NCBI GenBank assembly: GCA_021229015.1
Contig: CM037790.1
Location: 52,632,771 to 52,696,770 of the forward strand
Source: Solen grandis
Lineage: Eukaryota; Mollusca; Bivalvia; Adapedonta; Solenidae
Reading direction: 5' to 3'
Length of the DNA: 64,000 nucleotides
The translations under genes were made by a program, and so were the position numbers. This document shows, one piece after another, positions 1 to 11,122 of this stretch. How positions within the stretch are numbered: position 1 is the stretch's first letter; every line of letters begins with the position of its first letter. The notes beneath the pieces were generated by a model. That model saw only the letters and a list, made by a program, of their open reading frames with translations. It searched no databases and was not told the DNA's origin.

Positions 1-1265
1 TGTCCTATGGATAAGCTGATGCACTCATGATGATAATACAGTGAGACTTTATCATTGTTATCTGTATGTAGATACATATATACAGTCAATGCGAATGTCC
101 GTCGGTCAGTCGGACATGTCCGGTATATTTCCATTTTGACCGACGAAAGCGTCAGTTATTGTCGGACACAATGTCCGATGAAAAAAATCCATACAGCACC
201 GTTTCATTTTTGGAAAATTACTTTCACTTTCTTCGAAAAACAGTTTCCTTTGCTATTTTTAGCGATTATGTAATGAAAATTGGCTGTCTGAGATGGCCAA
301 GCAGTAACGATTGCGAATTGGTTCCCCTTAATTTATATACTAATATCTTTCGTAATGGAAACCATGCGGAAAACTCTGTCTTTATCGGTCAACAATCAAC
401 ACCATGGCAGATGCATTCACGAAAGATTTTTTTTTTTTTCTTCTTTTTATTCGCTTTCCATAATCAATTAACAAGGTCATACTCGTTTTAATTTATTATC
501 AGGTTCAATATTTATCATTTCAATATTCATTATCGTAAATAATTAAATCTAGATTTTGTTGTCAATGAATTTAGATATTCTGATGGTGCTATGCCGGGTC
601 GAAAATTGCCTGCTAGTTCTAACAACGAACCAAAGAAGAGAGCTCCTGACAATAACAGACGTTTTTAGGGATATTTTTTCGGCTGATTTCCTCATTATGG
701 TCACACAACTTACAGAACTTTAGTTTTTGCATAGCATTTTATGATCTTATCTGTGCAAAATAATTTCTTGTTGTAATGGGGTAGGGTTTATTCCTCTATA
801 TGTACTTATTTTGCAGGTCTTACATTTTTACATGTTTGTGAGTTTTGAATAGCTGATTAGGACAGTGTATATGTAAAACAGAGACAATATAAAAATAGCC
901 AAAAATGAATGAATATTCATTATATTAAGTGATAAATTAATGTAAAATACTTGCAATAAAGAGACTGAAATCAAGATATCAAAATGTTCTTACTAAAAAC
1001 TGCTGTTTAAAACATTGCAACAGGTAAAAATATGTCGCAACAAGTTAAAGTTGCTGCGACAGGTTAACATTTGTTGCGACAGGTAAAAAATTTGTGTTTA
1101 CCTGTCGCAATGTCCTGTGAAGAAGGAAAAGATTTCGCATAGTCTGTATATAGAGTAGTTATATTTTAATTTTAGGTTTTCACAGAAGAAACTGATTTAG
1201 AAAGGCATACATTTTTTAACAGTTTTGAAACTCTAGTTATTGTTGCACCATGCATATTTTACAAA
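1..1265. other. AT-rich intergenic DNA, no gene seen
   Basis: I see no coding region. Positions 1016-1112 hold four loosely spaced copies of a motif close to TGCGACAGGTAAAAA, the last one inverted. It lies just upstream of a retroelement ORF remnant and could be terminal-repeat sequence of that element, but no partner copy was found downstream. Confidence 0.5.
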
Positions 1266-2307
1266 ATGGCCACCAGCCACAAAGGTGATGTTATAATAGA
1301 AGAAAATGAAGCAACCGATGTTGTTAAGCCTTTAATGCCAAGTTTGAAAACCATTCAAGAATCTATGAGCACAATGGCTCATTGCATGAAAGAGATGAGT
1401 GGAGCTTGGACAGCTCTTAGCAAGCAGCAAATTCTGGCCACCGGTCAACCTCAAGTCGCCACCGGTTCAAATGACATTTTGACTACCAGTCAAACCTCAA
1501 AGGTTGCCGAAAAAGGCAAGAAATGAACATATGCGGATATGAGTGTGGACGAAGCCCTCGATTACGAGGATGACATCGCATCAGATGATGATGACATTTA
1601 AAAGCCTCCTGGGCAATACAGCTCTTCCTTCAATGAAGGAACAGACAGACGTGCTTCATCTGATAGATGCTGCTCTCGGTGAGGAGTATGTTGGTGACAA
1701 CATCAATGAAAAACTAGGCGATTGTAAACAAGTCCTTAAGCAAGACACTTCCACCTGATACAGTAAAGAAGAAAGTCTTCCTCGCCCCAGAAATTGTGAG
1801 GGAAAAGTGGGTGTAGAAATTTGGAAGAGGCTTAGAACGGCACCAATGTTAAAGAAAAGGGACCTCAGACTAATGAATGTCCAAAAAGCTGTGACAAAAA
1901 GTGCCATTGCATGGCAAAGTTAACAAAGTATCTACTAAAAAAAGGCTGAAAATGGAGATGAAAGAGACGGGGTCCTACGACACTGCACAGATGCTATAGC
2001 CCTTTTGGGGCATGCAAGTGTTAACATATCGCTTCAAAGGCATTTTCTCCCTACACCTATACTGAAGGGTGACAGTGCTATTTGTGACAAATCAGTCCCA
2101 ATAACAAGCCATTTGTTTGGCAATGATCTGTCAAAGACCCTTAGGGACATAAGACAAGCAATCAATGTTGGCAGAGATTATTCAAACAAACACTCTGAGA
2201 CCTCAAAAACCTGGCAGGGGGGTCGGACCTTCTGGCCAAATCATGACAGGCCAAATTACCACAGGCCGAAGTACCATGTGCCATATGCCAAGAAGTCAAA
2301 GAAGTAA
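1266..2307 (+). pseudogene. DIRS-type retrotransposon ORF1 remnant
   Basis: The sequence is broken into several frames. An 86-residue start (1266-1526) continues after a stop into an Asp-rich acidic stretch around 1540-1600, and a 100-residue piece at 2005-2307 closes it. The last piece contains LFGNDLSKTLRDI followed by a basic, Asn/His/Arg-rich tail ending YAKKSKK, which resembles the C-terminal part of the gag-like ORF1 of animal DIRS elements. Between the pieces there are several frameshifts and stops, so it is not functional. It either belongs to the element that starts near 2.5 kb or is an older DIRS copy into which that element inserted; the sequence does not decide this. Family assignment rests on pattern recognition. 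Confidence 0.45.
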
Positions 2308-2516
2308 ATGAATATCCTCAGGAAACAGTTTATCTTTTTGGCTGTTGACTCAATAACTGATAGAGATCTGTACTTGTTAATGCATTATGGAACATTTGAG
2401 AGATGGATCTGCTGTGAGCAGTGTGAAAAAGATGAGAGGAAGTACATTAATAAAGGTTATTGCTCACCAATAGCCAAATTTATCGCAGGGCTGAAATTTT
2501 CGTCAGTGTTTTGATA

Positions 2517-2662
2517 TGTAAGGAAGTGGTTTTTTATAATGACACCGTTAAAACCACATATCCGTGAAAATAGTTACAACTTCCTCTTTTATATATATAA
2601 GCGCGCCAAACTACATCATTGATATTGCAAATTTTCTCGGAATTCTGAGCTGTTAGTCAAAA
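2517..2662 (+). promoter_or_regulatory. Probable Ngaro leader and promoter
   Basis: A TATA-like run (2590-2600) sits about 65 bp before the first gag ATG at 2663. Upstream, 2529-2562 contains an inverted repeat (GTGGTTTT ... AAAACCAC) that can form a hairpin. The placement fits a retrotransposon promoter, but activity is inferred. Confidence 0.3.
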
Positions 2663-3381
2663 ATGCCAAAGGGTAAGTCCAGGACCTCTACTGGCAGGGG
2701 GAAAGCTCCTTACCAATGCCGTGAGCCAGAGCCGGAGCCAGAAGTGGTACTGCTTTCAAGCGCAACGGATGAAGCGCTCGGAGCGGGTAATGTATTTTCG
2801 CGCATTTTGCATGCGCCTCAGCAAAGCGACTCGTCAGGACAGGTAGACGGCATAAATGAGCATAAATGAGTTGGGCCAAATCACTACTAAATCAAAGGTT
2901 ACAAGGGGTATTCGGAACATTAGGGAATGGACCGATGCTTTTCTTGTTTTCATGTCCATTTACATTAAAAAGAGGCCTAATGCAGCACAAGAACTGCTCA
3001 TGTACATGAGCATCATCAGGGAAGCGGAAAGCCGCAGCAGCTCCCTAGCATGGCGAACTTATGACGAAAACTTCAGAATGCGCCAGGCAATCTCACCTCA
3101 GTCTTGGGGAAAAATAAACACAGATCTGTGGTTGAGATGCATGACATTTCAGCCACAGGCATCTGGACATGTCTCAGATGTAACAAGGGTGCCAAAACAA
3201 AACACATTCAAACCACGGGGTATATGTTTAGATTTTAACAATCCTTAAAGATGTTCATTCCGTGTTTGCAAATTTACACACAAATGCCTTTCATGTGGCA
3301 AAGACCACCCTGAACACAGATGCCTTTTTCGTGCACCAAAAGGAGCACAGAGTCAATCAGGTAGCTACAAACAATGGTCAA
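2663..3381 (+). pseudogene. Ngaro-like gag ORF with zinc-finger motif
   Basis: The protein starts MPKGKSRTSTGRGKAP and has a basic N-terminus. A frameshift near 2856 moves it into the frame that reads WTDAFLVFMSIYIKKRPNAA and LAWRTYDENFRMRQA, the typical core of DIRS/Ngaro gag proteins. After an in-frame stop at 3246-3248 the same frame carries a Cys/His cluster (CKFTHKCLSCGKDHPEHRC), a nucleic-acid-binding zinc finger, and ends at 3381. It would package or bind element RNA. One frameshift and one stop make it a pseudogene. A second short fragment of the same core is present at 15857-15946. Confidence 0.7.
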
Positions 3382-3414
3382 ACTGATTTACATGAAGTAA
3401 CTACAGAAGTGTAT

Positions 3415-3794
3415 AGGTCCCCAATTAACTTAGATGCTTTGAATCACTTTCTGAAGGAATATCCCGATCAGTCTATTGCTTTAGAAATTTCACATGGTTT
3501 CAAAAATGGTTTTTCTATAAAATACGACGGGGAAAGGAAATCATTTGATTGTCAGAATTTGAAGTCTGCTTTGACAAACACAGCTTTGGTAGAGGAGAAA
3601 ATACAAAAAGAATAACAGGAGGGACGGGTTGCCGGGCCATTTGAAAACCCCCCGCTGCCCAATTTTAGGGTCTCACCTCTTGGATTAGTTCCTAAAAAAG
3701 AACCTGGTCAATTTCGATTGATTCACCACCTCTCGTACCCAGCGGGTGAGTCGGTTAATGATAACATAGACCCTGAATTTTGCTTTCTGTAGAC
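3415..3794 (+). pseudogene. Ngaro-like reverse transcriptase, N-terminal part
   Basis: The frame reads YRSPINLDALNHFLKEYP, then GFKNGFSIKYDG, and after an in-frame stop at 3613 continues with SPLGLVPKKEPGQFRLIHHL and SVNDNIDPEFC. These are the early RT blocks of DIRS-order elements. The sequence then breaks off: the catalytic palm with its YxDD box is absent, and RNase H-like sequence starts within about 60 bp. A deletion of roughly 200 codons is inferred from the usual size of the domain. Confidence 0.7.
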
Positions 3795-3837
3795 GTTTTA
3801 TCAATGCAACATGTGGTGTCGATAAGCCCTACCATCA

Positions 3838-4431
3838 TATCCGGGTAACTAAAGCTTTAAAACAAGACCTCAAAATCTGGCTAGTTTTTCTGGAGTCCTT
3901 TAATGGAATTTCAATATTCCACGATGAATTCTGGTATCTTAACACTGAGATATGCCTATTTACAGACAGCTCAGCTGCACTTGGTAATGGTTTTGGGGCG
4001 TACTTCAAGGGCAAATGGACATACGGGGTTTGGCCTTCACATTGGCACAAAGAAGGAGTCACAAAGGACATAACACTTCTAGAGTACTTCCCTATTTTGG
4101 TTTCACTGTATATTTGGGGGGAACAACTCCCGTTATAATAAAAGTGCTTTTCAAATGTGACAATGCAGCTGTGGTAGCCATTTTCAACTCACAAACTTCT
4201 AAATCAGAATGCATCATGGTTTTGGTAAGGGCACTTACTCTCAGATGCCTTCAGCTGAACTTGGTGTTGAAAGCTGAGCATGTTCCAGGAATAAATAATC
4301 AGATAGCTGATAGTCTATCACGCTTACAATTTCAGAGATTCAGGCAGCTAGCACCAGAAGCAGAAAAGACCCCAGATCCGATGCCAAACCATCTTTGGAA
4401 CATCTTTACACTTAATCTTCACAACTTTTAA
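3838..4431 (+). pseudogene. DIRS-type RNase H domain
   Basis: Frames here read ALKQDLKIWLVFLESFNG, then LFTDSSAALGNGFGAYFKG (the first catalytic Asp region) and, after a frameshift near 4130, KVLFKCDNAAVVAIFNSQTS, HVPGINNQIADSLSR and a C-terminal RFRQLAPEAEKTPDPMPNHLW. The order D, E (in ITLLEYFPI), D, D matches an RNase H fold of the DIRS type. The protein would degrade the RNA strand of the RNA:DNA hybrid. It is broken by one frameshift and has lost its fused RT. Confidence 0.75.
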
Positions 4432-5295
4432 ATGCAGGTTTATCATCAAACACTCATAAAGTTTATAACAATGCGCTATCACTGTTTAATAAATTTCGTG
4501 AAAACTATAAACTGGATAATGAATGGCCTTCACCTAGGGATCACTTGGAGATGTTCTTGGCTTATCTGTACGATAGTGACTATTCCTCTAGGACAGCCAC
4601 AACTTACATTGCAGCAATCAGCTACTTCCATAAAATAAACAGCCTGAATGACCCAACAAACTGTTACGCCATAACTAATAGGCTTCAGGGATTCCGCAGA
4701 TTAAAGCAGACAGCTGATAGGCGCCAGCCAATACTGTTTGAACTTTTAGTTAGGATCCATGATCAGCTCCCCTTTATCTGTAATTCGGAATATGAAACCA
4801 TCTTATTCCAAATGGCATTCGCTGTAGCTTTCTTTGGTTTATTTAGGGTTGGTGAACTTACTTTCTCGACAAAAGAGATGAGTGATAGACCAGTTTATAT
4901 TTCTGACCTCACCATTATGACAGAATTGTCAAAGGGGGCAATTATTATCTTGCGCAAATCAAAAAACAACACGAGTGGGCAGGTGCAGAAAGTTCATCTA
5001 GAGACAGTAGACACAAGGGTCTGCCCTGTTCACCTGCTTTATAGTTACACTCAAGTTAGGGCCAACAAATCAGAGTACCTATTTTGTCATATAAATGGCG
5101 CCCCATTAACACGTTACCAGTTTGGTCTTGTCCAAAACTCTTGCCAGTCTGCATGTCTTGAACAGCTGTTACCGTACTCATTCATTTAGGATCGGGGCTG
5201 CAAGTTGGCTTGCCTCAAAAGGTGTAAGTCATGAAAAAATCATACAATTGGGCAGATGGTCATCAAATGCATTTCTAAAATATATCAGAATTTAA
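4432..5295 (+). pseudogene. Tyrosine recombinase of Ngaro-like element
   Basis: The N-terminal core-binding part reads FLAYLYDSDYSSRTATTY. The catalytic domain contains FFGLFRVGELTF (first catalytic Arg), a Lys-rich strand (ILRKSKNN), and after a frameshift near 5170 HSFRIGAASWLASKG (the HxxR box) and LGRWSSNAFLKYIR (the catalytic Tyr). All catalytic residues can therefore be recognised but are split over two frames. The enzyme would insert the element's circular DNA without staggered target duplication. Start is uncertain because upstream frames are disrupted. Confidence 0.75.
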
Positions 5296-5520
5296 CACAA
5301 TTATGTATTTGGTCATTTGTCTTCAGCTAAATTTGAAAGCTATGATTATGTTAAAAGGGATCAGTTTGCCCTCCGCTTTGTTCTGTGCTGAATCAGTACT
5401 GCACCCTAAAGGCTCGTCAAGAAATTGACAACTTTTGCAAATAATTACATGTATCCTGGAGAGCCCTGAGGCTGTTTTTTATAGGGCTTTTTATTAACCC
5501 TTAATAAGTTTTTATTTCAG

Positions 5521-6074
5521 ACGTTTGGTTCATTGGAGATTCCTATATCCACTGGATGGAGCGAAGGGGATTCCATCGTGGCATAAGTGACAATTTAGGA
5601 GTCAAGGGGATCCAGCTCGCATGGTTCGGGTACCGGGGAATGAAGTGGCGGGACTATAAACACAGGCTACAATATATTATTTTATATCACCAGCCCCCTA
5701 GAGCTATTTTCATCCATCTAGGGTCCAATGATATTGGTTCAGAAAATGGTTGTGGACTGCAATATTCAATAAAACATGAGCTAGAAGAATTGCACAGTAT
5801 GTTCCCAAAAGCCAAAATATATTTCTCTGCTTTGTTGCCTCGGCTGGTATGGTCACGTACCAACATTCCTGTGGCTAAATTAGAGACAAAGAGGAAACAT
5901 CTCAACAGTCGAATCAGGAGATTTATGGGGCGGGTTAACGGTTGTTACATTGCGCATGAAGAGATCAAAGAGGATACTCCTGGCTTTTATTTTCAGGATG
6001 GGGTCCATCTCTCAGATGTCGGCACAGATATGTTTATATTGGGTTTCAAAGAGGACCTAGAAAAATTAGTCTAG
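5521..6074 (+). CDS. SGNH hydrolase-like ORF of Ngaro element
   Basis: The open frame encodes a GDSL/SGNH hydrolase-like domain. Visible blocks are FIGDSYIHW (nucleophile Ser, block I), HLGSNDIG (Gly and Asn-Asp of the third block) and DGVHLSDVG near the C-terminus (catalytic Asp and His, block V). SGNH proteins are esterases or lipases; a third ORF of this kind is known in Ngaro elements, where its role is unsettled. The first ATG (5556) lies downstream of the GDS box, so starting there would remove the nucleophile. The frame is open back to 5521, directly after a good splice acceptor (pyrimidine-rich tract then TTTCAG), so the real product is probably spliced onto an upstream exon. This is the only intact ORF in the element. 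Confidence 0.75.
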
Positions 6075-6707
6075 CCAGGACGTAATATTGCCTGATTACA
6101 ATGCTGTTTTACCTATATGTATTATTATTAAGTTTTGCATTAATAAAAGTGAAATTGAATTTTTGTGTTTAGTTTTAAAAGGTTTTGTGTATGGCAAGCG
6201 GAATTTTGGTGGCGTCTTCATGTGGCGGAAAATTCCGGGGTGGGAGACTGCGACATCATCTTAAGTCTGCGGCGAATAGTTCTCAAGCATACCCATCATT
6301 GTTCAGACTGTTGGGTCTTGAGCGTTAAATCTTGCATGAGAGTTGGACCTCATGTAAGTAGTCCCATTTGTTTATACATGGGACTTGCGATCTGCGTCTA
6401 TCGGGTCATGAGAGTTGGACCTTATGACCCACTGTGTTATTGTGTTATAAATGCTGGTGTGCATTTATTGCGTATAGGTGCCGTAGTCTCCAACTCTGGA
6501 ATTTCCAATACCAATACTGAGACCACACCGCCACAGCAAGCGACAGGGAAGCGCTAAAATGTCTAATTTGAAGTTCTTTGTATGAGAAAATAAACATAGT
6601 ATTAATTGGCAGAATTGTAGATTGTTTTGGTTCCCAGAAATTTTAGCCATATTGAGATAATTAAGCTTATTTGAGTGCCTAATGGTTTTAAGCTAAAAAA
6701 AAAAAAG
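6075..6707. other. 3' flank of Ngaro-like element with short direct repeats
   Basis: No gene. A motif CATGAGAGTTGGACC occurs twice (6335-6354 and 6407-6426), 72 bp apart. This may be part of the element's terminal repeats, but no matching copy was found at the 5' side. AATAAA-like signals occur near 6588. Confidence 0.35.
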
Positions 6708-6762
6708 AAGGTAGTTCTGATGTATTAAGGTAGTTCTGATGTATTCAGGTAGTTCTGATGTA
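6708..6762. repeat. 19-bp tandem repeat, three copies
   Basis: The unit AGGTAGTTCTGATGTATT is repeated about three times at a 19-bp period. Confidence 0.8.
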
Positions 6763-6794
6763 CAGTCGGACTTAAGTGACTTTTCTTTCATGTG

Positions 6795-9260
6795 CATTTG
6801 TTTATTTGGTTCATGCATTCATATAACTCATAACAATTTTTTGTTTTATTTCTTGCATTTTTCGGACCGATTGGTTTATTCAGTAGAAATAAGGGTGAGT
6901 TATTTGATAGATTGATGTTTAAACATATGTGATTTGCAGTGAAATAACATTGATAATACACCCAAATATATTCTATTATTATTGGTTAGGCCTCGTTTGA
7001 CTATAAACTTACGGAAGGTCATATTGGTCATAATTCATATAAATCTTACGCATTTCATGTATGATGTTCTGTTCTAGTCCTATTCCTAGTGTACCTTTTC
7101 TTGGTATTTTTTTAGCTTTTTACCTTGTATTCATCGGAATAAAGAGGTTATATGTTCAGCTCAGTCAACGTAACAAGTTTTTCAGCAAATACTTGCATTT
7201 CCTGACCAAATTCAAAGAGTAAAGTAAGGAAAGAATCTTCATCTCAACTATCTATAGACTACACAATGGAATTAGTCAAAGCAACAAATGATAATTGAAG
7301 TTTTTCAGCAAATACTTGCATTTCCTGATCAAATTCAAAGAGTAAAGTAAGGAAACAATCTTCATCTCAATTATCTATAGACTACACAATGGAATCAGTC
7401 AACGCAACAAATGATAATGGAAGTTTTTCAAATTCAAAGAGTAAAGTAAGGAAACAATCTTCATCTCAATTATCTATAGACTACACAATGGAATCAGTCA
7501 ACGCAACAAATGATAATGAAAGTTTTCAGCAAATACTTGCATTTCCTGATCAAATTCAAAGAGTAAAGTAAGGAAACAATCTTCATCTCAACTATCTATA
7601 GACTACACAATGGAATTAGTCAACGCAACAAATGATAATGAAAGTTTTTCAGCAAATACTTACATTCATATAACTCATAACAATGAGGGTCGAAGTTCAG
7701 ATTTGTAACATGAGGCTAGCGATTCTACTTTCATTTTATTTTCTTGCATTTTTCGGACCGATTGGTTTATTAAGTAGAAATAAGGGTGAGTTATTTGATA
7801 GATTGATGTTTAAACATATGTGATTTGCAGTGAAATAACATTGATAATACACCCAAATATATATTCTATTATTATTGGTTAGGCCTCGTTTGACTATAAA
7901 CTTACGGAAGGTCATATTGGTCATAATTCATATAAATCTTACGCATTTCATGTATGATGTTCTGTTCGAGTCCTATTCCTAGTGTGCCTTTTCTTGGTAT
8001 TTTTTTAGCTTTTTACCTTGTATTCATCGGAATAAAGAGGTTATATGTTCAGCTCAGTCAACGTAACAAGTTTTTCAGCAAATACTTGCATTTCCTGATC
8101 AAATTCAAAGAGTAAAGTAAGGAAACAATCTTCATCTCAACTATCTATAGACTACACAATGGAATTAGTCAACGCAACAAATGATAATTGAAGTATTTCA
8201 GCAAATACTTGCATTTCCTGACCAAATTCAAAGAGTAAAGTAAGGAAAGAATCTTCATCTCAACAATCTATAGACTACACAATGGAATTAGTCAATGCAA
8301 CAAATGATAATGAAAGTTTTCAGCAAATACTTGCATTTCCTGACCAAATTCAAAGAGTAAAGTAAGGAAACAATCTTCATCTCAACTATCTATAGACTAC
8401 ACAACGGAATTAGTCAACGCAACAAATGATAATGAAAGTTTTTCAGCAAATACTTGCATTTCCTGATCAAATTCAAAGAGTAAAGTAAGGAAACAATCTT
8501 CATCTCAACATCTATAGACTCAGAATTAGTCAACGCAACAAATGATAATGAAAGTTTTTCAGCAAATACTTGCATTTCCTGACCAAATTCAAAGAGTAAA
8601 GTAAGGAAACAATCTTCATCTCGACTATCTATAGACTACACAACGGAATTAGTCAACGCAACAAATGATAATGAAAGTTTTCAGCAAATACTTGCATTTC
8701 CTGACCAAATTCAAAGAGTAAAGTAAGGAAACAATCTTCATCTCAACTATCTTTAGACTACACAACAGAATTAGTCAACGCAACAAATGATAATGAAAGT
8801 TTTTCAGCAAATACTTGCATTTCCTGACCAAATTCAAAGAGTAAAGTAAGGAAACAATCTTCATCTCAACTATCTTTAGACTACACAACAGAATTAGTCA
8901 ACGCAACAAATGATAATGAAAGTTTTCAGCAAATACTTGCATTTCCTGACCAAATTCAAAGAGTAAAATAAGAAAACAATCTTCATCTCGACTATCTATA
9001 GACTACACAATAGAATTAGTCAATGCAACAAATGATAATGAAAGTTTTCAGCAAATACTTGCATTTCCTGATCAAATTTAAAGAGTAAAATAAGGAAACA
9101 ATCTTCATCTCACTATTTAGACTACACAACGAATCAGTCAACGCAACAAATGATAATGAACGGTTTTTTAGTAATTGCTTACATTTCCTGGTTAAATTCA
9201 AAGAGTAAAAAAAACAATCCTCATCTAAACTTTCCATAGACTACACAAAGGAATCAGTCA
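6795..9260. repeat. 122-bp satellite with ~0.9 kb higher-order duplication
   Basis: A unit of 122-123 bp recurs about 15 times. The landmark CAGCAAATACTTGCATTTCC is at 7183, 7306, 7527, 8076, 8199, 8321, 8444, 8560, 8682, 8805, 8927 and 9049. A non-satellite segment (about 6851-7160) recurs at 7742-8053 with an offset of about 892 bp, so satellite plus spacer have been duplicated as a block. The second spacer carries about 45 extra bases near 7684-7735. One unit near 7430 lacks about 50 bp. Open frames inside are by chance. Confidence 0.9.
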
Positions 9261-9673
9261 ACAAGTGACAAATCTGTTTATTGAAGTAGGATATAATTAT
9301 GATGTAAGTGTTTATTGCACATTCTAGTAGAAATGCCAGTTTAATGGCACCGTTTCTTATATTATTTTGTGTTATTCTCACAGTCTCATTTTAACTCTCT
9401 TTCCGATAGAAGACTTTGCAAGTTGGTTACATTAAAAGCAAAGAATTTTAAAATTGGAAAATATTAGCGACATTTTTGTCTTTTTGAAAAATAATTTAAT
9501 GATCCTATAAATTAACACTGTTATTGATATTCTCAATTCTGAATGTTTTGTATATTTCCTGGAATTGAACAAATGCCAAGTGTAATTTTCTTTCATACCT
9601 GTCGTGATATATTAAGATGAATAACATTACAATGACATCCATTATTTTTAGTTTTGCTTACTTCGGCATTTTG
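9261..9673. other. Intergenic, no gene seen
   Basis: AT-rich sequence. I see no coding region or repeat. Confidence 0.5.
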
Positions 9674-9677
9674 TTAA

Positions 9678-9923
9678 CCCTTTCTCATATAGACTATTTT
9701 GACGCACTCAATAGGTATCACATAAAGCCTGATCTGCAGAAAACCACAGTTAAACCTTACCAAATTTAATTACAAAATCCTCATTTCCAGAACACTGAGG
9801 AGCAGCGAACAGCATAAAACCTGATCAGCCTGCGAGTTACTCGCAGGCTGATAACTCGCAGGCTGATCTGGTTTTATGCTGTTCGCATAGGTCTTTTCAT
9901 GGTTTCCTCTATGAGGGAAAGGG
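9678..9923 (+). mobile_element. TTAA-flanked palindromic MITE, copy 1
   Basis: The element starts CCCTTTCTCATA and ends TATGAGGGAAAGGG, a short terminal inverted repeat, and is flanked on both sides by TTAA (9674-9677, 9924-9927). The centre folds back: CAGCATAAAACCTGATCAGC on one side and GCTGATCTGGTTTTATGCTG on the other, around a GCAGGCTGATAACTCGC duplication unique to this copy. TTAA duplication and a CCC start are features of piggyBac-type transposons, so it is probably a piggyBac-derived non-autonomous element. Two further copies lie at 25875-26108 and 48473-48699. Confidence 0.8.
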
Positions 9924-10090
9924 TTAAGGTTAATTTAACTTGTAGATTGAAGTTTGGTAATTCCCCATAATTATGTTGTCATCAAATTTCGTAATCAGTT
10001 TATGTAAAGTAGCTTTGTGGTGATGTCATGCTTTATTGTTAGCATCCCTGCTTTGTAAACCAACAGTTGTTTTTAATTTTGTAATGTTAG

Positions 10091-11095
10091 TGTAACGGAA
10101 CGTTAAATATAAAACGTTTTGTAAAAAAAAAAAAAATTGGTCCGAAATATTGGTCAGTGGTCGAATACATTTAGGCCGAATCGAGTTTATTTTTTGCAAC
10201 TTCTTGTACTTGCTTGAGAAAGCATCATGCTGGATGCGGCTGTAATTTTTAGAGAAAATTTCAATTTTTATCATTTAACTTCATGGCAGACAGTCCACGG
10301 TGTAAGTATATGATAGCAATAAACCTATAATTTGAACATATTTATGTATAAAGTCCAATATTTTTCATTTCTTGAAGTATTTTGATGTTTTTTCTATGGC
10401 GCGTGTTTTTTCTATAAATAGATTCCGTTACTTTCGTTTTTGAACCACGCTTTAAAAGGCTGTATTCAATTAGAGATTTCAGTGGTAAACATGTTGATTG
10501 CATTCATCTATTATATTATTGGTTGTTACTATATGTAGCATATATATTAGGTTTTTGATGCATGTTTTATTGAAGTGGTGACAATTATTTACCTGATATA
10601 GACTAAAGTTTATTCAAAAGTGTTGATCATTATAGGCGTGGTGCAGACTGAATATTCAAGTCTATGTTTAATATGTAAGACATAAACCTAGTGCATTTTA
10701 TTGGTTTTTTATTATGTTTTTTTTGGTTTTTTTTTAATGCAAATTAATGTCAGATTTGCCATTATACTTAACAGACATAAAAAAAACTACTGTTATAGCA
10801 TCTTATCTGAAACATAGCTATTTCTTTGGATATTACATTTGATACTTAAGATTGGTAGGGACCAGGTCCCTGGATATGGGTATGTTCACCATGGTCAGTT
10901 GGATAAAGATATCCATTATGTTTTGCTTTCCATGTGTACATGAATACTCTTTGTATCAAGGCATATTAGGAATAACATTTGGTGTTATCATATATTTAAT
11001 TAAGTGTACAACAGAGCTGTAAAATGTTTTTGTATTTCTCTTTGCAGAGTTTTACTACATGTCACGACGTCAATGAATAAAGAGTGAAAAATACA
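10091..11095 (+). repeat. 5' LTR of BEL/Pao element (3' boundary uncertain)
   Basis: The left end is fixed by comparison with 15351: both begin TGTAACGGAAC and share about 47 bp through the A-run. The right end is a guess: TACA at 11092-11095, three bases, then TGGCGTTACAG, which looks like a tRNA primer binding site. The length would be about 1 kb. The A-run differs in length (10122-10135 versus 15382-15397). Confidence 0.5.
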
Positions 11096-11122
11096 TATTG
11101 GCGTTACAGTAAAACTACCCAA

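Larger units (their letters stand above)
2517..6074 (+). mobile_element. Ngaro-like tyrosine-recombinase retrotransposon, defective
   Basis: In order, the element has a gag-like ORF with zinc fingers, the start of a reverse transcriptase, an RNase H, a tyrosine recombinase and an SGNH hydrolase. This order, and an SGNH domain after the recombinase, is known for Ngaro elements of the DIRS order. It integrates through a recombinase rather than a DDE integrase. The copy is dead: gag, RT and recombinase carry stops or frameshifts and most of the RT core is deleted near 3795. Only the SGNH ORF is open. The split direct repeats expected of Ngaro were not found; the ends given here are the first promoter-like sequence and the last stop codon, so true termini are unknown. 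Confidence 0.75.

Noticed and set aside
3262..3414. Start of the RT ORF at the ATG at 3262
   Set aside because: The first 50 codons overlap the gag zinc-finger in another frame and look random; RT-like sequence begins only near 3415.
5556..6074. Start of the SGNH ORF at its first ATG
   Set aside because: It would delete the catalytic GDS box, which is in frame and directly after a splice acceptor.
6795..9260. CRISPR-like array
   Set aside because: Units are contiguous 122-bp satellite repeats with no unique spacers, and the DNA is from an animal.
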